From an uncultured Paracoccaceae bacterium (lineage in GTDB: Bacteria; Pseudomonadota; Alphaproteobacteria; Rhodobacterales; Rhodobacteraceae), in the NCBI GenBank assembly GCA_947498645.1, contig CANMKS010000001.1, forward strand, positions 1,588,032 to 1,652,031: a stretch of 64,000 nucleotides of DNA. Reading direction: 5' to 3'. Every line of letters begins with the position of its first letter. Position 1 is the first letter of the stretch. Both the position numbers and the translations under genes were made by a program. The notes under the pieces are model-generated. The model made no database searches. It was not told the DNA's origin and was given only the letters and a program-made list of their open reading frames with translations. This document shows, piece after piece, positions 47,062 through 57,783 of this stretch.

Positions 47062-48981
47062 ATGCCAAACCACCCGCAAGCCCGTGCCGCCGTCACCACG
47101 CATGATCGCAACGATGGCAATATGCGACACTGGCTGCTGGGATCGGTGATCGGGGTTGCGGCCCTTTGGGCAGGGGCCGAGGTGCTGGCAGATAGCCATG
47201 AAGAGATCACGATCAGCCATGGGTATGTGAATTTCGGCGAGTTGAAATACGGGCCTGATCAGGTGCTGGACTATGTGAACCCGGATGCGCCCAAGGGGGG
47301 CGAATTCTCGCAATGGGCGCAGGGAACATTTGATAGTTTCAATCTTTCCACGCGCAAGGGCGTGCCTGCGGCCCTTTCAACGATCGGTTACGAGTCGATT
47401 CTGACGTCTTTTGCCGATGATCCCTATGGGGTCTATTGCTACCTGTGCGAAACGATGGAGTATCCTGAAAGCCGCGACTGGGTGATCTTCAATCTGCGTG
47501 ATGACGTGACATTCTGGGATGGCACAACCATGACTGCCGAGGATATCAAATTCACCTTTGAGCTTTACCTTGAGCAGGGCATTACCGAATACCGCAGTGT
47601 CTATTCGCAATTCATCGACAGCGTTGAGGTGTTGGATAGCCACCGGATCCGTTTCAACTTTACCGAAACCGCGCCGCGCCGCGACGTTGTCAGCTGGGTT
47701 GGCGGCACATCGGCATTCTCAAAAGCGTGGTTCGAAGAGACCGGCACACGTCTTGATGAGGCCTCGGATGAGCCATTTATGGCCACAGGCCCCTACCGTC
47801 TGGATGAGGTCGATATCGGCCGTCAGATCATCTATCGCTATGATCCGAACTGGTGGGGCGCGGATTTGCCCCTCAATCAGGGGCGCAACAACTTTGAGAC
47901 CCTGCGCGTTGAGTATTTTGCCGATAGTGGCTCTGCCTTTGAAGGCTTCAAAAGCGGTGTCTATGCGTTTCGCACTGAAAACAGTTCGATCCAATGGGCC
48001 ACCGGTTATGACTTTCCAGCGCGCGAAAATGGCTGGGTAATCGTCGAAGAACTGCCCGATGGGGCGATTGGAACTGGGCAGGGGTTTGTGTTCAACCTCA
48101 ATCAGGAAAAATTCGAGGATCCTTTGGTGCGTCAGGCGCTTGGTCTGATGGTGAATTTCGAATGGATGAACGACTCGCTGTTTTATGGGCTTTACGAGCG
48201 CCCGGAATCGTTCTGGGACAATTCCGATCTCAAGGCGGTTGGTGTGCCGTCCGCCGAAGAGATCGCGATCCTGCAACCGCTTGTTGAGGAAGGCCTGCTG
48301 GATGCTAGCATCCTGACTGACGAGGCTGTGATCCCACCGGTATCCAGCACAGCAGAGCGCCCGCTTGATCGTCGCGCATTGCGTGCGGCTTCTGCGCTGC
48401 TGGATGAGGCGGGCTGGGTTGCGGGCGATGACGGTTTGCGCCGCAAGGATGGCGAAACCCTGTCGGTGACCTTTCTTGAAAGATCACCGCAGTTTGACCG
48501 GATCATCAATCCGATTGTTGAAAACCTCAAACGTCTTGGTGTGGATGCCGCGCTGGAGCGTGTGGACACCGCCCAGTGGATTGAGCGGCGCCGGTCGGGC
48601 AATTTTGACATTGTGAACGCATCACTGGGCCAGGGCTTTGAGCCGGGCCAACAGTTGGCGCAGTTCTTTGGGTCGGAGGCTGCCGAGGACAGCTCGCGCA
48701 ATCCGATGCGCCTGAAATCCCCGGCCGTGGATCGGATCATTGATGCGATTGTCGATGCCAAGACACTGGACGAGCTGACAACCGGCACGCGCGCCTTGGA
48801 CCGTGTCCTGCGGGCAGAGCGTTTCTGGATCCCGCAGTGGCAGAAAAACAAGCATACTGTCGCCTACTACGACATGTACCGCTTTGAAGAGATCCCGCCG
48901 CTCGCGCTCTCGCCCATCGACAACTGGTGGTATGATGCAGAGGCCGGCGAGGCGCTGCGCGCCACCGGTGCGTTTCAGTAA
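47062..48981 (+). CDS. yejA: Extracellular solute-binding protein of microcin C-type ABC transporter
   Basis: SBP family 5; HGYVNFGELKYGPDQVLDYVNPDAPKGGEFSQWAQGTFDSFN. Alternative start at 47122. Confidence 0.9.
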   Translation: MPNHPQARAAVTTHDRNDGNMRHWLLGSVIGVAALWAGAEVLADSHEEITISHGYVNFGELKYGPDQVLDYVNPDAPKGGEFSQWAQGTFDSFNLSTRKGVPAALSTIGYESILTSFADDPYGVYCYLCETMEYPESRDWVIFNLRDDVTFWDGTTMTAEDIKFTFELYLEQGITEYRSVYSQFIDSVEVLDSHRIRFNFTETAPRRDVVSWVGGTSAFSKAWFEETGTRLDEASDEPFMATGPYRLDEVDIGRQIIYRYDPNWWGADLPLNQGRNNFETLRVEYFADSGSAFEGFKSGVYAFRTENSSIQWATGYDFPARENGWVIVEELPDGAIGTGQGFVFNLNQEKFEDPLVRQALGLMVNFEWMNDSLFYGLYERPESFWDNSDLKAVGVPSAEEIAILQPLVEEGLLDASILTDEAVIPPVSSTAERPLDRRALRAASALLDEAGWVAGDDGLRRKDGETLSVTFLERSPQFDRIINPIVENLKRLGVDAALERVDTAQWIERRRSGNFDIVNASLGQGFEPGQQLAQFFGSEAAEDSSRNPMRLKSPAVDRIIDAIVDAKTLDELTTGTRALDRVLRAERFWIPQWQKNKHTVAYYDMYRFEEIPPLALSPIDNWWYDAEAGEALRATGAFQ

Positions 48982-48991
48982 GGTCGCGTAA

Positions 48992-50065
48992 ATGGGCGCA
49001 TATATACTAAGGCGCTTGCTGCTTGTGATCCCGACGTTGCTGGGGATCATGATCATCAACTTTGCCCTGATCCAATTTGTCCCTGGTGGCCCCATCGAAC
49101 AAATCCTGGCTGAGCTGGAAGGCGGCGGAGATGTGTTCGAAGGCATTTCCGGCGGCGGCAGTGAGCTGGTGGACAGTGGCGACAGCGACTACATCGGCGG
49201 GCGCGGATTACCTGCCGATTTCATCGCTGATCTGGAACGAGAGTTCGGTTTTGACAAACCCCCGCTTGAACGGTTCCTCAACATGATGTGGAACTACGTG
49301 CGGTTCGATTTCGGCGAAAGCTACTTCCGCTCGATCAGCGTGTTTGATCTGGTGATGGAAAAGATGCCGGTCTCGATCACGCTGGGGCTGTGGTCGACGC
49401 TTATTGCTTACATGATCTCGATCCCGCTGGGCATCAAGAAGGCGGTCAGGGACGGCACACCCTTTGACACCTGGACATCGGGTGCGATCATCGTGGGCTA
49501 TGCCATTCCGGGGTTCTTGTTTGCGATCCTGTTGATCGTGCTGTTTGCAGGTGGGTCTTACTGGCGCATCTTCCCGCTGCGTGGTCTGACGTCCGCAAAT
49601 TTTGATGATCTGAGCCTGATTGGCAAAGTGCTTGACTATTTCTGGCATATCACCTTGCCGGTGCTTGCCTCGACCATCGCTGCCTTTGCGACGCTGACGT
49701 TGCTGACCAAGAACAGCTTTCTTGATGAGATCAAGAAGCAATATGTCATAACAGCACGCGCCAAGGGGCTGTCGGAATCGCGTGTGCTCTATGGTCATGT
49801 GTTCCGCAACGCCATGTTGATCGTAATCTCGGGCTTTCCGGCACTGTTCATCAGTGTGTTCTTTGGCAGTTCACTGATTATCGAGACGCTGTTCTCGCTT
49901 GATGGGTTGGGCCGTCTGGGATTTGAGGCCGTGGTCGCGCGTGACTATCCGGTGGTCTTTGGGACGCTATTTGCCTTCTCGCTGATGGGGCTGGTTGTCG
50001 GGATCATCACGGATCTGACCTATGTGCTGATTGATCCACGCATTGATTTTGAGGCGCGAAACTGA
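48992..50065 (+). CDS. yejB: Microcin C-type ABC transporter permease
   Basis: [40 protein letters not shown] permease. Confidence 0.93.
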   Translation: MGAYILRRLLLVIPTLLGIMIINFALIQFVPGGPIEQILAELEGGGDVFEGISGGGSELVDSGDSDYIGGRGLPADFIADLEREFGFDKPPLERFLNMMWNYVRFDFGESYFRSISVFDLVMEKMPVSITLGLWSTLIAYMISIPLGIKKAVRDGTPFDTWTSGAIIVGYAIPGFLFAILLIVLFAGGSYWRIFPLRGLTSANFDDLSLIGKVLDYFWHITLPVLASTIAAFATLTLLTKNSFLDEIKKQYVITARAKGLSESRVLYGHVFRNAMLIVISGFPALFISVFFGSSLIIETLFSLDGLGRLGFEAVVARDYPVVFGTLFAFSLMGLVVGIITDLTYVLIDPRIDFEARN

Positions 50066-51252
50066 TGGCAAAGCGTCCTTTCCTTTCACCGCTCAACAAA
50101 CGACGGTTGCGCAATTTCCGACGCAACCGGCGCGCCTATTGGTCGCTTGTCATCTTTTCGGTGCTGTTTGGTCTGTCGCTGATGGCCGAGTTCATCGCCA
50201 ATGACAAACCCATCGCGGTCAGCTATCGCGGCGAAATCCGGATGCCGATTTTCAGCTTCTATTCCGAAAAGGATTTTGGCGGCGATTTCCCCACCGAGGC
50301 TGGCTATGGCGAGATAGAGGTGGATTGCCTGATTGTCACCGGCGGGCTGGATGCCTGTTTTGACACACCAGACGAGCTGATCGCCGCTGTTGCGGCGGGT
50401 GAGACGCTGGATGGCGATTTTCAGAAGGGCTGGATGCTTTGGCCGGTTATTCCTTATTCCTACAACACCATCGTGGATGTGCGTGGCGTGGCACCGGCAC
50501 CGCCAAGTGCAGAGAACTGGCTGGGCACCGATGACACCAAACGCGATGTTGTCGCCCGCGTCATCTATGGTTTTCGGGTCTCGGTGACCTTTGCGTTGAT
50601 CGTCACTGCCGCCGCATCCTTTATCGGGATCATCGCTGGTGCTGTGCAGGGTTATTTTGGCGGTTGGATCGACCTGATCTTCCAGCGCATCATCGAGATA
50701 TGGACCGGAATTCCGTCACTTTATGTCATCATCATTCTCTTCGCGATTCTGGGCCGCAGTTACTGGCTCCTTGTGTTTTTGACAGTGCTGTTCGGCTGGC
50801 CCGCCCTTGTGGGGCTGGTCAGGGCCGAATTCCTACGTGCGCGCAATCTGGAATATGTGCGTGCTGCCAAGGCGCTGGGCGTGCGTGATCGCACGATCAT
50901 GTTCCGTCATATGCTGCCCAACGCGATGGTGGCGACGCTGACGATGCTGCCCTTTTTGGTCACCGGTGCGATTGGCGGCTTGGCGACGCTGGATTTTCTG
51001 GGCTTTGGCCTTCCATCCTCGGCCCCGTCCTTGGGTGAAATGACTTTGCAGGCCAAACAGAACCTACAGGCACCGTGGCTGGGGTTCACCGCCTTTTTCA
51101 CCTTTGCGGTGATGCTGTCGCTGCTGGTCTTTATCTTTGAGGGCGTCCGCGATGCCTTTGATCCACGCAAGACCTTTGTAGCAGATGGCGACGTGATCAC
51201 GGATGACGATGTTTTTGCGCAAGCCGCCACAGCGGGGACAGATCGCAAATGA
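50065..51252 (+). CDS. yejE: ABC transporter permease
   Basis: NKRRLRNFRRNRRAYWSLVIF; LGTDDTKRDVVARVIYGFRVSVTFAL. Confidence 0.93.
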   Translation: MAKRPFLSPLNKRRLRNFRRNRRAYWSLVIFSVLFGLSLMAEFIANDKPIAVSYRGEIRMPIFSFYSEKDFGGDFPTEAGYGEIEVDCLIVTGGLDACFDTPDELIAAVAAGETLDGDFQKGWMLWPVIPYSYNTIVDVRGVAPAPPSAENWLGTDDTKRDVVARVIYGFRVSVTFALIVTAAASFIGIIAGAVQGYFGGWIDLIFQRIIEIWTGIPSLYVIIILFAILGRSYWLLVFLTVLFGWPALVGLVRAEFLRARNLEYVRAAKALGVRDRTIMFRHMLPNAMVATLTMLPFLVTGAIGGLATLDFLGFGLPSSAPSLGEMTLQAKQNLQAPWLGFTAFFTFAVMLSLLVFIFEGVRDAFDPRKTFVADGDVITDDDVFAQAATAGTDRK

Positions 51253-52847
51253 GCAATACCGTCCTTGATGTCAAAGACCTGCGCGTCGCCTTTCGTCAGG
51301 ATGGCAATACGACACATGCGGTGCGTGGTGTGTCCTTTACCGTGAACCGGGGCGAGACAGTCGCGCTGGTTGGTGAGAGCGGGTCCGGCAAATCCGTGAC
51401 TGCCCTGTCCACCGTGCAGCTGCTGGGTGACAGTGCAGTGATGGCCGGGTCTATCACATATGAAGGCGCCGAGATGGTTGGCGCGGATGAGCCGGAATTG
51501 CGCCGTGTGCGCGGCAATGACATCAGTTTTATCTTCCAAGAGCCGATGACATCGCTCAACCCGCTGCACACCATTGAAAAGCAGTTGGCCGAGAGCATCG
51601 AACTGCACTCGGGTTTGCGCGGCGCCGCTGTCACGAACCGCATTGTGCAACTGCTGCACCGGGTGGGTATCCGTGACGCCGAAAGCCGTCTTAGTGCCTA
51701 CCCTCACCAGCTTTCTGGCGGGCAACGCCAGCGCGTGATGATCGCGATGGCGCTGGCGAATGGCCCTGAACTACTGATCGCGGACGAGCCGACGACGGCG
51801 CTGGATGTGACCATTCAGGCCCAGATTCTGGAATTGCTGGCCGAGCTGAAACGTGACGAAGGCATGTCGATGCTTTTTATCACCCATGACCTGACCATCG
51901 TGCGCAAGATCGCCGATCGGGTCTGCGTGATGAAAGACGGTGAGATCGTCGAAAGCGGCCCCACGGCCGAGATATTTTCCAATCCGCAGCATCCCTATAC
52001 TCAGATGCTATTGGCTGCTGAAAGCAGCGGTGTTCCTGCGCCTGTCGAAAATACCGCCCCCGTGGTGCTGGAAACCAATGGCGCGCGCATCTGGTTTCCG
52101 ATCCAGCGCGGTCTGCTCAAGCGCACGGTGGGGCATGTGAAGGCGGTCAACGACGCTACCCTGACCGTCCGGGCAGGCGAGACTCTGGGCGTGGTTGGTG
52201 AAAGTGGCTCTGGCAAGACAACGCTGGCCCTTGCGGTGATGCGGTTGATCCGGTCAGAGGGTCGGATTGCGTTTCAGAATACCGATATTCACCACCTCAA
52301 CCAGCGCCAGATGCGCCCTTTGCGCAGCGACATGCAGATCGTGTTTCAGGATCCTTACGGCTCGCTCAGCCCACGCATGACGGTAGAAGAGATCATCGCT
52401 GAGGGGCTTGGCGTGCATGGGGTCGCACCTGGCCGCGACAAGCGCGAGATGGTAGGCGAGATCATGGGCGAAGTGGGCCTTGATCCGTCGCTGATGGATC
52501 GTTACCCGCATGAATTTTCCGGCGGCCAGCGCCAGCGCATCGCGATTGCGCGCGCGATGATCCTGCGCCCCAAGCTGTTGATTCTGGATGAGCCGACCAG
52601 CGCGCTTGATATGACGGTGCAGGTGCAGATTGTGCAGCTGTTGCGCGATTTGCAGCAGAAATATGGGCTGGCTTATCTGTTCATCAGCCATGACCTGAAG
52701 GTCGTGCGTGCCTTGTCGCACAAGGTGATGGTGATGAAGCAGGGCGACGTTGTGGAAGCAGGCGATGCCGATACGATCTTTGATGCACCGCAGAACGCCT
52801 ACACCCGCGCACTGATGGCGGCGGCGTTTGAAGGTAAGGTCGCCTAA
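51249..52847 (+). CDS. yejF: ABC transporter ATP-binding protein, duplicated nucleotide-binding domains
   Basis: Two Walker A motifs ([18 protein letters not shown]) and two LSGGQRQR-type signatures. Confidence 0.95.
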   Translation: MSNTVLDVKDLRVAFRQDGNTTHAVRGVSFTVNRGETVALVGESGSGKSVTALSTVQLLGDSAVMAGSITYEGAEMVGADEPELRRVRGNDISFIFQEPMTSLNPLHTIEKQLAESIELHSGLRGAAVTNRIVQLLHRVGIRDAESRLSAYPHQLSGGQRQRVMIAMALANGPELLIADEPTTALDVTIQAQILELLAELKRDEGMSMLFITHDLTIVRKIADRVCVMKDGEIVESGPTAEIFSNPQHPYTQMLLAAESSGVPAPVENTAPVVLETNGARIWFPIQRGLLKRTVGHVKAVNDATLTVRAGETLGVVGESGSGKTTLALAVMRLIRSEGRIAFQNTDIHHLNQRQMRPLRSDMQIVFQDPYGSLSPRMTVEEIIAEGLGVHGVAPGRDKREMVGEIMGEVGLDPSLMDRYPHEFSGGQRQRIAIARAMILRPKLLILDEPTSALDMTVQVQIVQLLRDLQQKYGLAYLFISHDLKVVRALSHKVMVMKQGDVVEAGDADTIFDAPQNAYTRALMAAAFEGKVA

Positions 52848-53617
52848 ATTTCCAGCGCCGCCGCCGCCGCGATATCGGGCAGTTCAGCTCTGCCGTTGTC
52901 GCCGATCACCACGTATTGCGCGTCGCCTGCCCGCCATGAGACAAAATCAAACCCATTGATTGTCTGTTCATTGAACGTGGGGGGCGTCGTTGTGGTGCTG
53001 TTGCTTTGTTGCAGGCAAAGGGCGACGACCGCCCCTGCTGCATCGCGGTACATCAATTGAGCGACCGGTTTGCCATTGGCAACCAGCAACCGCCCACCTT
53101 CAAAGGTCAGATCAAACCCGGAGAGTTCGGGGATTGTGAAGCTGGTGCCGATTGTCTTGCCCAACCAGGTTTCGATGTGTTCCGCCTCATCGGCGCCCAC
53201 CTCAACCAGATGCCGGCCCTCTTTGGCGTAGACGGCGTGATAATCGGCGATGTCGGCCAGCCAACCCGCGGTTACCACAGGAGCGGTCCGGTCCTTGAGC
53301 GCATAGCCGCCAAGGCCGCCCAAGGCAAAGACGACGGCCGCCGCAGCCAATGTTGTCCAGATGGGGCGCGCCGGTGCAGCGGCACGCGCGGTTGCTTGCA
53401 AAGGGGCCGCCTTGATCTGCTGGGCGAGGGCGAATGGTACCGGGTCCGTCAGTTGGTCGTCGAATTGTTCCAGCGCTGCCGCATCGGCCTCCATCATCGC
53501 GTCCAGCATGGCCTGCGCCTGCGGATCGCTGGCCAGCCGTGCTTCGACCGCTTCGGCCTCTGCTCCATCTAATTCGCCATCCAGATAGGCGCTGAGTTTT
53601 ATTGAGAAGTCCGTCAT
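52844..53617 (-). CDS. Anti-sigma factor (transmembrane)
   Basis: KLSAYLDGELDGAEAEAVEARLASDP, central TM; overlaps sigma gene by 4 bp. Confidence 0.85.
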   Translation of the reverse strand: MTDFSIKLSAYLDGELDGAEAEAVEARLASDPQAQAMLDAMMEADAAALEQFDDQLTDPVPFALAQQIKAAPLQATARAAAPARPIWTTLAAAAVVFALGGLGGYALKDRTAPVVTAGWLADIADYHAVYAKEGRHLVEVGADEAEHIETWLGKTIGTSFTIPELSGFDLTFEGGRLLVANGKPVAQLMYRDAAGAVVALCLQQSNSTTTTPPTFNEQTINGFDFVSWRAGDAQYVVIGDNGRAELPDIAAAAALEI

Positions 53618-54120
53618 TTCGCGACCTGCTCCACTTCTGAGAGGCTGGAGATCAAGAGCTTCCGCGCCCGGTGAATGCGGCTCATCACGGTGCCGATCGG
53701 AATGCTCAGCAGCTCTGCCACCTCGCGATAACTGTAGCCTTCGGCGCAGACCAACAAAAGCGGTTGCGCCAGATCCTGATCAAGGTTTTCAACCTTTCCC
53801 CGGACCTGCCGGGCAGTCAGATCATCGGCGGCGGTGTCTTCGGTCCGCAGTTCTGCCGCCTCTTCGGCGGGGATTTGCCCTTCGCCCTGCCGGGTTTTGC
53901 GCTTGCGTATTTCGCTGATCCACATGTTGCGCACGATACGGAACATCCAGCGGTCCAGCGGCTGGGCCGGATCATATTGTTCCCATTTCTGGAGAGCAGC
54001 AGCGCAGGCGTCCTGCAACAGGTCATCTGCATCGGGGCCAGAGCGTGTCAGGCTCAACGCGAAGCGGCGCAGGCGCGGCAGCAGGCCAATCAATTCAGTT
54101 TTGAACTGGTCCGGGGTCAT
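53614..54120 (-). CDS. ECF-type RNA polymerase sigma factor
   Basis: LSLTRSGPDADDLLQDACAAALQKW...GYSYREVAELLSIPIGTVMSRIHRARKLL. Start chosen at MTPDQF. Confidence 0.92.
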   Translation of the reverse strand: MTPDQFKTELIGLLPRLRRFALSLTRSGPDADDLLQDACAAALQKWEQYDPAQPLDRWMFRIVRNMWISEIRKRKTRQGEGQIPAEEAAELRTEDTAADDLTARQVRGKVENLDQDLAQPLLLVCAEGYSYREVAELLSIPIGTVMSRIHRARKLLISSLSEVEQVAK

Positions 54121-54304
54121 CGCCACCGCATTGTTAAGGGTCAGATCGGTGCAAGGGCACCGGCGCTTCATATTCAGTTGTCCGCGCGATGATGAAGATT
54201 TTGAAAGGATTTGCAATGTGCCTTGCGCAGCAAACGGCCGATGTCGCGGCGAAGGGTGAGAGTGGTGCAGAATGCCTGGCAAATCAACACCCCCTTTGAC
54301 CTGA

Positions 54305-54523
54305 TTAATTGGCGATATGCCACACAGCACCAACGCCGTCGCTGGTTTTGTCACCCACCCAGAGGTAAAGCGTCATGCCATTGGCGTCTGCCAGCGGGTC
54401 GCGCCCTGCGGTCTGTGTGATCTCATGCGGGGCGTTGTCATAGGAATAGCCATAGGATTGTCCGAAGGCCTTGCCACTTGCAGCAACAAGCAAGGCAAGG
54501 GCGATGGCGGCGATCATTTTCAT
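54305..54523 (-). CDS. Small secreted protein with Yx(F/W/Y)xxD motif (COG4315-like)
   Basis: MKMIAAIALALLVAASGKAFG signal; ADANGMTLYLWVGDKTSDG. Confidence 0.7.
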   Translation of the reverse strand: MKMIAAIALALLVAASGKAFGQSYGYSYDNAPHEITQTAGRDPLADANGMTLYLWVGDKTSDGVGAVWHIAN

Positions 54524-54580
54524 GCTCGGGTCTCCGGTTGCGCTGGTTTTGCAAGCGACGTGATTGCCGCTCTTGCAAGG

Positions 54581-54609
54581 GTTACGCATAAAGAACCGGG
54601 TTTATTCCC
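54581..54609 (-). promoter_or_regulatory. Candidate ECF promoter GGGAATAAA-N14-CGTAAC
   Basis: Minus strand TGGGAATAAACCCGGTTCTTTATGCGTAAC upstream of the YxWxxD gene. Confidence 0.45.
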
Positions 54610-54633
54610 AAGAAACGTGATTTCTTTTCGTGG

Positions 54634-56136
54634 TTAGCTGTCCGAGCCGATCATGAAGCAGGTCGTTCCCCGCGCCTGAAGCCTGCGACAGGCCAGATCA
54701 GCCCCTTCGCGGGTCAGCCCCATGAAGTTGGCGTCAAACCCGCCAGAGCGTTGCACAACGCGGCGCAATGAGCCGTCAAGCGCGCTCATCTCGTTCAAGG
54801 CCACGCGCAAAAGGACACGTTCCGCGTCATAGCGGGTGTTGTAGCGTCCGACGTTCACACCCCAGTGCCGCCCGCCGGATGTGGATATCCGGGTGACAAT
54901 CTCGGGGCCGGTGTCGATGGATGGGGCAGGGGCTGCTGCGATGACAGTTTCGCCCGGTACGGGCCGCGCAACCGGGACAACTGTAGGTGCGGCGGCAGCA
55001 ACTTGGACCGGTTCATCGGCCACACCTGCAAGTGCTTCGGCAAGCGCGGCGTCAACGGCCTCTGCCACAACGGCGTTGATGATTTCGGGGTCAACTGCGG
55101 GTACGGGCGCAGGGGCAGGCTCTGCTGTTGGTGCTGCTGCGACCACGATTTCGGCTGGTGCCGGTTCTGCCGTGGGCCGCATCACGGGCCGGATGCTGCG
55201 TGTCACAAGGCCACTGACACGTACAATCTTGCCGGGGTTGCCCACGGTGCCCGTTGCAGGGGCACTTGTCAGCATGGCCGCGGGTGGATTGGGCCGCCGG
55301 ATCGTCGCGCGCGAGGGGGCGCGGTTAAAGCCCATATCCATCAGTTCTGTAATCCGTGCGTTGCGTGCCGAGGTGGATGAGCCGCCAAAGACAGTTGCAA
55401 TAATGCGTTCCTGCCCGCGCTGGGCAGAGGCCACGAGGTTAAAGCCCGCTGCGTTTGTATAGCCGGTTTTGATGCCGTCGCCGCCTTCATAGCTGTCCAG
55501 CCAGCGGCGGTTGGTATGGCGCACGGTGGCGATGCCTGCATCGGCAGAGCGGCGCGAGAAGAGGTTATAATACTGCGGGAAGTCATAGATCACATGCCGT
55601 CCCAGCACTGACATATCGCGTGCAGTCGACAAATGCCCCGATTGTGTCAGCCCGTGTGCGTTGCGGAAATTGGTGTTGCGCATGCCCATGGCCCGCGCGG
55701 TGCGGTTCATTCGGGTGGCAAAGGCCTCTTCGGAGCCCGAGATCGCCTCACCAATCGCCGTTGCCGCGTCATTGGCGGATTTCACGGCGGCGGCCCGCAG
55801 CAGGAAACGCAGCCGGATCGTCTGACCGGCGCGCAAGCCAAGTCGGGAAGGCGGTTCTGATGCGGCAAGGCGGCTGATCGTGACGGGTGTGTCAAGTGTG
55901 ATCTCTCCGCGCTCGATGGCCTGGAAGGCCACGTAGAGTGTCATCATCTTGGTCAGCGACGCAGGGTGCAACCGCGTGTCGGCGTTGCGCGAATGCAGGA
56001 CTTCACCTGTGCGCGCGTCCATGACCATGGCAGCATAAGGAGCTGCACCAGCGCGGATCGGCGCAAGCAGCAAAGATACCATCAATACGAATAGAAATAG
56101 CCCCTGGAGGGCCCACTGTCCCGGACGACTTGCCAC
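54634..56136 (-). CDS. D-alanyl-D-alanine carboxypeptidase with C-terminal SPOR-like domain
   Basis: S11 motifs SLTKMM (SxxK), SAN, KTG (GIKTGYT); long Ala/Pro-rich linker; C-terminal WGVNVGRYNTRYDAERVLLRVALNE. Confidence 0.92.
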   Translation of the reverse strand: MASRPGQWALQGLFLFVLMVSLLLAPIRAGAAPYAAMVMDARTGEVLHSRNADTRLHPASLTKMMTLYVAFQAIERGEITLDTPVTISRLAASEPPSRLGLRAGQTIRLRFLLRAAAVKSANDAATAIGEAISGSEEAFATRMNRTARAMGMRNTNFRNAHGLTQSGHLSTARDMSVLGRHVIYDFPQYYNLFSRRSADAGIATVRHTNRRWLDSYEGGDGIKTGYTNAAGFNLVASAQRGQERIIATVFGGSSTSARNARITELMDMGFNRAPSRATIRRPNPPAAMLTSAPATGTVGNPGKIVRVSGLVTRSIRPVMRPTAEPAPAEIVVAAAPTAEPAPAPVPAVDPEIINAVVAEAVDAALAEALAGVADEPVQVAAAAPTVVPVARPVPGETVIAAAPAPSIDTGPEIVTRISTSGGRHWGVNVGRYNTRYDAERVLLRVALNEMSALDGSLRRVVQRSGGFDANFMGLTREGADLACRRLQARGTTCFMIGSDS

Positions 56137-56217
56137 GTCGCTTGCCTCTTTTTTACTGCCTCTGACCCCGGATTTTTCCGGTGGTCTTATTGTTATGAGA
56201 AGACGCTAACATAGGTC

Positions 56218-56278
56218 GGGATTTCAGAAAATACCCCAAATTCAAAGACTTTGCGGGCGTTACTGATCCTGAAATCCC
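56218..56278. other. Long-range 10-bp inverted repeat in the dacC-like/clpS divergent region
   Basis: GGGATTTCAG (56218-56227) and CTGAAATCCC (56269-56278). Confidence 0.5.
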
Positions 56279-56416
56279 ATATCTTGTGTTGTTTTGGCGT
56301 TGACCCCCTATATGGGCCAGTTTCAAGCGATTGTGGCATGTGTTCGCTTTGTTCAAAGACGGGGTTTTCATGGCGAACCTGTGCCTTATATATAACGCCT
56401 AGCACACCAAGGCGGA

Positions 56417-56761
56417 ATGATGCAGGCTCAGGTTCATATGATGGCGGACAAGGAAGGGGACAACGACAGTGATGTCGGTGTCGCACTTGAGACGAAGCCA
56501 AAGACCAAACGCCCCCCGATGTATAAGGTGATGATTTTGAACGATGACTTCACCCCGATGGAGTTTGTCGTACATGTTCTTGAGCGCTTCTTTGGGCTGT
56601 CCCATGCGCAAGCCTTTGAGTTGATGCTGACCGTCCACAAAAAGGGTCTCGCGGTTGTTGGTGTCTTTAGTCATGAAATCGCCGAGACCAAGGTTGCTCA
56701 GGTGATGGATTTCGCGCAACGTCACCAGCACCCGCTGCAATGCACGATGGAGAAAGAATAG
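56417..56761 (+). CDS. clpS: ATP-dependent Clp protease adaptor
   Basis: [27 protein letters not shown]...[23 protein letters not shown]. Confidence 0.97.
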   Translation: MMQAQVHMMADKEGDNDSDVGVALETKPKTKRPPMYKVMILNDDFTPMEFVVHVLERFFGLSHAQAFELMLTVHKKGLAVVGVFSHEIAETKVAQVMDFAQRHQHPLQCTMEKE

Positions 56762-56786
56762 CGCCGTTTGCGCTGTTCGCCCCGCC

Positions 56787-57758
56787 ATGTCCCAATCTCG
56801 CCTCAGCACCGCCATTGCAGATGGCCTGATGTCGTTGCCCGATGGTGCGATTACGATTATGCGCCCTGCGGCGTCCTATGACGTTTCCGCATTGCCCCGC
56901 GATACGGTTCAGATCGTGCAGGGGTTCTACCCCGATGCCGTCGCCTGGCAGGGAGCGGGTTACGCGGTTTCGCAGGATCTGGGCCGTTGCGCCGCTGCAA
57001 TTGTTGTTGTGCCGCGCGCCAAGGCCTTGGCGCGTACGATGATTGCCGAGGCCTGTGCACAAGCCGATTTTGTGATTGTTGATGGTCAGAAGACAGACGG
57101 TGTCGACAGCCACTTCAAGGCCTGCCGCAAGGCGCTGGGCGATCTGCCATCGCTGACCAAGGCGCATGGGCGCATCTTCTGGTTTGCGGCCAGCGATGCT
57201 TTTGCCGATTGGGCGGCGCCTGCACCACAAAAGGGTGCCCATGCGTACTTCACTGTCGCTGGTGTCTTTTCGGATGGGGCCGTTGACGCGGGCTCCGCCC
57301 TTCTGGCAGAGGCATTGCCTGCCAAATTGCCCGCCCGGATGGCCGATCTGGGCGCCGGATGGGGATATCTGGCGGCCCCGGTATTGGAGCGGGCAGGTGT
57401 TCGGTCGCTCGACCTGATCGAGGCAGAGGCCTTGTCACTTGACTGTGCCAAGTTGAACGTCACCGATGATCGGGTATCGTTTCATTGGGCGGATGCGACA
57501 CGCTTTGCACCCCAGGCCGCCTATGACGGTATCGTCATGAACCCGCCGTTTCACACCAGCCGTGCCTCTGACCCGTCGCTGGGTCGTGCCTTTATTCAGG
57601 CCGCGGCCCGCCTGCTGACCCCCAATGGCAAGCTATGGATGGTTGCGAACCGCCATTTGCCGTATGAAGCCACGATGACCGAGTGTTTCCGCAATGTTGA
57701 CACGATCGCGGGCAATGGTGCCTTCAAAGTATTCCACGCCAACAAACCACGGCGCTAA
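56787..57758 (+). CDS. Class I SAM methyltransferase, RsmC-like
   Basis: PARMADLGAGWGYLA, GIVMNPPFHTSRASDPSLG (NPPF). Confidence 0.9.
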   Translation: MSQSRLSTAIADGLMSLPDGAITIMRPAASYDVSALPRDTVQIVQGFYPDAVAWQGAGYAVSQDLGRCAAAIVVVPRAKALARTMIAEACAQADFVIVDGQKTDGVDSHFKACRKALGDLPSLTKAHGRIFWFAASDAFADWAAPAPQKGAHAYFTVAGVFSDGAVDAGSALLAEALPAKLPARMADLGAGWGYLAAPVLERAGVRSLDLIEAEALSLDCAKLNVTDDRVSFHWADATRFAPQAAYDGIVMNPPFHTSRASDPSLGRAFIQAAARLLTPNGKLWMVANRHLPYEATMTECFRNVDTIAGNGAFKVFHANKPRR

Positions 57759-57783
57759 GACCCCTGCCAAGGAGACTTCTCCC

